A stretch of DNA of 10,006 bases, from the NCBI GenBank assembly GCA_009840715.1, contig VXNE01000275.1, positions 1,068-11,073 of the forward strand, read 5' to 3'. Under the pieces are notes generated by a model, which saw nothing but the letters and a program-made list of their open reading frames with translations, had not been told where the DNA came from and did not search any database. This document shows, piece by piece, positions 8,000 through 10,006 of this stretch. This DNA comes from Gammaproteobacteria bacterium. GTDB taxonomy: Bacteria; Pseudomonadota; Gammaproteobacteria; Pseudomonadales; Azotimanducaceae. The number at the start of each line of letters is the position of its first letter. The stretch's first letter is position 1. Both the position numbers and the translations under genes were made by a program.

Positions 8000-8028
8000 A
8001 AAAAAAAGGAGGGCTCTCGCCCTCCTTT
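8000..8028 (-). terminator. Intrinsic terminator of the 544-residue protein gene
   Basis: On the minus strand a perfect 10-bp stem (arms 8019-8028 and 8005-8014) with a four-base loop is followed by a run of eight T, three of them within the stem. It lies about 50 bases after the gene's TAG. This is a textbook Rho-independent terminator and the strongest regulatory signal in the window. It should largely insulate the downstream 661-residue gene. Confidence 0.93.
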
Positions 8029-8079
8029 CCGAACCCGTAGCGCCTGCAGACGCCGTGGGTTCTAGCTGCTCCGCGTTAG

Positions 8080-9714
8080 CTACATGTCGTGGAGACCTCG
8101 GTGCAAGACCACCGTATCCGTCGCTTCGTCCATCTTGTTCACGATGGTGGTCGCGACATCCACGTTCCTCGGATGAGAGACGACAGTCAAAGTCGCCGAT
8201 GCGCGGGTCGGATTTTCGAGCGTGGTGAGCTCGTCCATCTTCAGGACCATCGTTTGCCCGCCCATCAACATGCCGCTGTGCATCATCGGATCCGCGGTTC
8301 CGCCTTCTTCCGTATTGAACATCACCGCGTACTCGACGTCGGTCTTGTTACGGTTCACGATCACCAGGCGCTGGGTGTAGTTCTCGAACGTGGTGACGTA
8401 CGGGATATGCACCGTCGTGCCGTTGTGGCGAATCTGCCCAATCATCGCGTTCGTGACGTTCGCGGGCGGGAACGGACGCCGCTCCAGCAACTCGCCCGAC
8501 GGAACACCGAACTCCATGGTCAGGTAGTAGTTGCCTTCGGGGATCACGGCCGTGTTCGTCGCTTTCACGTCGAAGCAGAGATACCACGGCAGGTAGGCGA
8601 TGCCACCGGTAACCGGCCCGGCCTTGGTTTCCATGTCCGTCGGCGCGAAGGCCAGCGGGTGGCTGACCGCCGGATCATCTGCCCCGGGGCTGCCCATGAC
8701 AGGGCCACCCGGGTTGTTGCAGAACGAGGGCGTGCCGAACGCGAAGCCACCATCGCCGCTGACCGTGGTCTTGCCGTGGCCGCCTCGGGCGTCCGCGAGC
8801 GTAACCGTGTCCGTCATGTTGGTCTTGATGCCCAGTTGCTCGAAGAGCGTGTTCACGCCTCCGGACAAACCGTCATGCAGCAAACCTGGGTTGGCACTCG
8901 CATCTTCGGTGCCAGACGCGGCGTCCGCAGCGACCATCCCCAAGGCCACGCCCGTGGTCGAGTCGAGGTGCATCGCGTTGATCCCGATGCTGAAATAGCC
9001 AAGGCGCGTCGGGTTGGAGTCCGGGATGAACTTCGTGAAGCCGGTTTCGACATCAGCGGTCGCAATGGCCGAGTTCACCGTGACCGACACGCTCCGCGCG
9101 ACCTTGACCAGAGTGGCGGACTGATCGAACAGTGCGTTGTCCCTACCGCTGATCGCGTCGACGGGGCTCTCGTAGGCCCGGATTCGCACGGTCCCGTTAC
9201 CACGGCCGGAGGTCGCCAGGGAGTCCTGGAAGTTCACGGTAACGACGGCTTCTGCATCCGGGGTACCGTCGACTTGCACCAGGACGAATGGATCGCTCGC
9301 GACGGTACTCTCCAGCGCTACCGTTGGTGATCCCGCTCCGCCAGCTACGGTGACGTCGGCGTTCTCAAGCCCCGCAGTCGTCCGCAACTTCAGGTGCTCG
9401 TTGAAGTCGTACCGCAGGTAGAGGTTGGTGTTCTCATCCACCACGAGGTGGTAGATGCCCAAGGTCCGCGTGACCGCGAGGTCAGTAGCGTTGGCAGCCG
9501 TGACCATATAGAACTTGGGTTGTCCGGCAGCACTGATATTGTCACCGGCCTCAATCGTTTCCAGCGAGAACGTCACCGCCGCCGTCGCGTTCATCGTATT
9601 AGCCGCCGGAGTGCCGTCCAGGTTGATCGTGGCCATGGCCGAATTGGCGCCCAGCAGGGCCACCATCCATAGCGCGGTTGCAGATGCAACCTTCAAAGTC
9701 TTTTTGAAGAGCAT
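8080..9714 (-). CDS. Secreted, probably abundant surface protein with C-terminal beta module
   Basis: The product has 544 residues from the ATG at 9714. GGAG sits 6 bases upstream, and the frame's earlier TTG at 9726 overlaps that site, so the ATG is preferred. The signal peptide covers residues 1-28: MLFKK, a hydrophobic core, and cleavage after NSAMA. The mature protein is acidic and rich in Thr, Ala and Val, with predicted beta structure and no catalytic motif. From this ATG, the two cysteines (C332 and C380) match those of the 661-residue paralogue. A final module of about 430-540 runs from VHIPYVTT through QRLVIVNRN and RASATLTVVS to TDTVVLHRG near the C-terminus. A near-consensus promoter, a strong ribosome binding site and a strong terminator make a self-contained, probably highly expressed unit. 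An S-layer-like, pilus-like or other envelope structural role would fit, but no hallmark proves it. I do not recognise a named family. Confidence 0.93.
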   Translation of the reverse strand: MLFKKTLKVASATALWMVALLGANSAMATINLDGTPAANTMNATAAVTFSLETIEAGDNISAAGQPKFYMVTAANATDLAVTRTLGIYHLVVDENTNLYLRYDFNEHLKLRTTAGLENADVTVAGGAGSPTVALESTVASDPFVLVQVDGTPDAEAVVTVNFQDSLATSGRGNGTVRIRAYESPVDAISGRDNALFDQSATLVKVARSVSVTVNSAIATADVETGFTKFIPDSNPTRLGYFSIGINAMHLDSTTGVALGMVAADAASGTEDASANPGLLHDGLSGGVNTLFEQLGIKTNMTDTVTLADARGGHGKTTVSGDGGFAFGTPSFCNNPGGPVMGSPGADDPAVSHPLAFAPTDMETKAGPVTGGIAYLPWYLCFDVKATNTAVIPEGNYYLTMEFGVPSGELLERRPFPPANVTNAMIGQIRHNGTTVHIPYVTTFENYTQRLVIVNRNKTDVEYAVMFNTEEGGTADPMMHSGMLMGGQTMVLKMDELTTLENPTRASATLTVVSHPRNVDVATTIVNKMDEATDTVVLHRGLHDM

Positions 9715-9720
9715 TCGTTT

Positions 9721-9724
9721 CTCC
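9721..9724 (-). promoter_or_regulatory. Ribosome binding site of the 544-residue protein gene
   Basis: GGAG on the minus strand lies 6 bases from the ATG at 9714. It decides the start against the upstream in-frame TTG at 9726, which overlaps this site. Confidence 0.85.
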
Positions 9725-9748
9725 AAGTAGTCCCAACTAACGCTGATT

Positions 9749-9762
9749 CAGCCATTTGGCTG
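9749..9762. repeat. Palindrome in the leader of the 544-residue protein gene
   Basis: CAGCCA and TGGCTG are exact complements around two bases. GGGG and a run of seven C, separated by AA, lie directly beside them (9762-9777). Both fall between the predicted promoter and the ribosome binding site, so they would be small hairpins in the mRNA leader, or an operator just after the start of transcription. Confidence 0.4.
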
Positions 9763-9796
9763 GGGAACCCCCCCAACGCCACGCAGCTTGTTCGCC

Positions 9797-9824
9797 ATTA
9801 TCCATAGCGTTCGGGGAATGGCAA
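9797..9824 (-). promoter_or_regulatory. Sigma70-type promoter of the 544-residue protein gene
   Basis: On the minus strand, TTGCCA (9824-9819; five of six consensus bases) and GATAAT (9802-9797; five of six) are separated by 16 bases. Transcription would start near 9790, giving a leader of about 75 bases. The position, strand and AT-rich setting in otherwise GC-rich DNA support it. Confidence 0.72.
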
Positions 9825-9963
9825 GCGCATTTTTCGGGAAATCCCGCAGCCTCCGCCCACGCGGCGGCAGGCCCTCCCCCGATTCTGCAAGCCATTGATT
9901 CCATCCAGGAAATCACCGCTCGACCGAGACGGAATCCGCCCCACTACAGCGGTCCCGACGCGA

Positions 9964-10006
9964 TTATTGCAGGAACTGGCGATGGAGGTCGAGCCCCGCC
10001 TTGATC
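9964..10006 (-). CDS. Possible C-terminal end of a gene entering from the right edge
   Basis: On the minus strand the last 43 bases read as 13 codons (IKAGLDLHRQFLQ) and a TAA, with G/C-rich third positions. The opposite strand is equally open here (LQELAMEVEPRLD, with an ATG at 9982 after CAGGA), so a plus-strand gene start is an alternative. The fragment is too short to decide or to name a product. The stretch from 9825 to 9963 holds no gene I can support. Confidence 0.25.
   Translation of the reverse strand, partial: IKAGLDLHRQFLQ

Noticed and set aside
7086..8228. Plus-strand frame (380 codons) across the paralogue boundary
   Set aside because: It spans the C-terminus of one real gene, an intrinsic terminator and the N-terminus of another, so it cannot be a sensible gene.
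8089..9330. Plus-strand frame (413 codons) opposite the 544-residue gene
   Set aside because: It is antisense to a gene with promoter, ribosome binding site, signal peptide and terminator. The product is Arg/His/Val-rich and featureless.
8080..9714. C-terminal TDTVVLHRG as a cell-surface sorting signal
   Set aside because: The same motif occurs internally at the end of the first of two modules in the 661-residue paralogue, so it is more likely the last strand of the module than a processing tag.
1..10006. Mobile element, CRISPR, tRNA, rRNA, or toxin-antitoxin or defence genes
   Set aside because: I saw no transposase or nuclease motif, no regularly spaced repeats, no tRNA-like cloverleaf and no RNA gene core on either strand.

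Overview
The window is GC-rich bacterial DNA. The genes lack introns and most have Shine-Dalgarno sites. One has a near-consensus sigma70-type promoter, and one has an intrinsic terminator. Four large genes encode proteins with Sec-type signal peptides, so this is mostly a block of secreted or surface proteins. A Gram-negative, possibly environmental or host-associated bacterium fits the acidic secreted proteins and the LRR cap and tail style. No gene here fixes the taxon, and I do not assign one.

Layout, left to right. At 1-563 (minus) is the N-terminal part of a single-pass membrane protein with a helical, TPR-like exterior domain; it runs off the left edge. A doubtful small ORF (560-754, minus) overlaps its TTG start. 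The stretch 564-1079 is otherwise gene-poor. At 1080-3785 (minus) is a 901-residue secreted protein: four beta-rich repeats followed by about twelve leucine-rich repeats. A 598-base divergent spacer follows. At 4384-5877 (plus) is a 497-residue secreted protein with the same kind of N-terminal repeat pair, but ending in beta-propeller-like repeats. It converges on 5931-7916 (minus), a 661-residue secreted protein whose C-terminal module is duplicated. Upstream of that, at 8080-9714 (minus), is its 544-residue paralogue, which has its own promoter, a strong ribosome binding site and a strong terminator. The last 43 bases may hold the end of another gene.

The unifying theme is a beta-rich module of about 100-120 residues. 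It pairs with LRRs in one gene and a propeller in its divergent neighbour. A look-alike module ends both members of the second paralogue pair. All of this suggests a local, duplicated set of extracellular adhesion or recognition proteins. There are no catalytic motifs, so any shared function is inference. I see no mobile element, CRISPR array, tRNA or rRNA.
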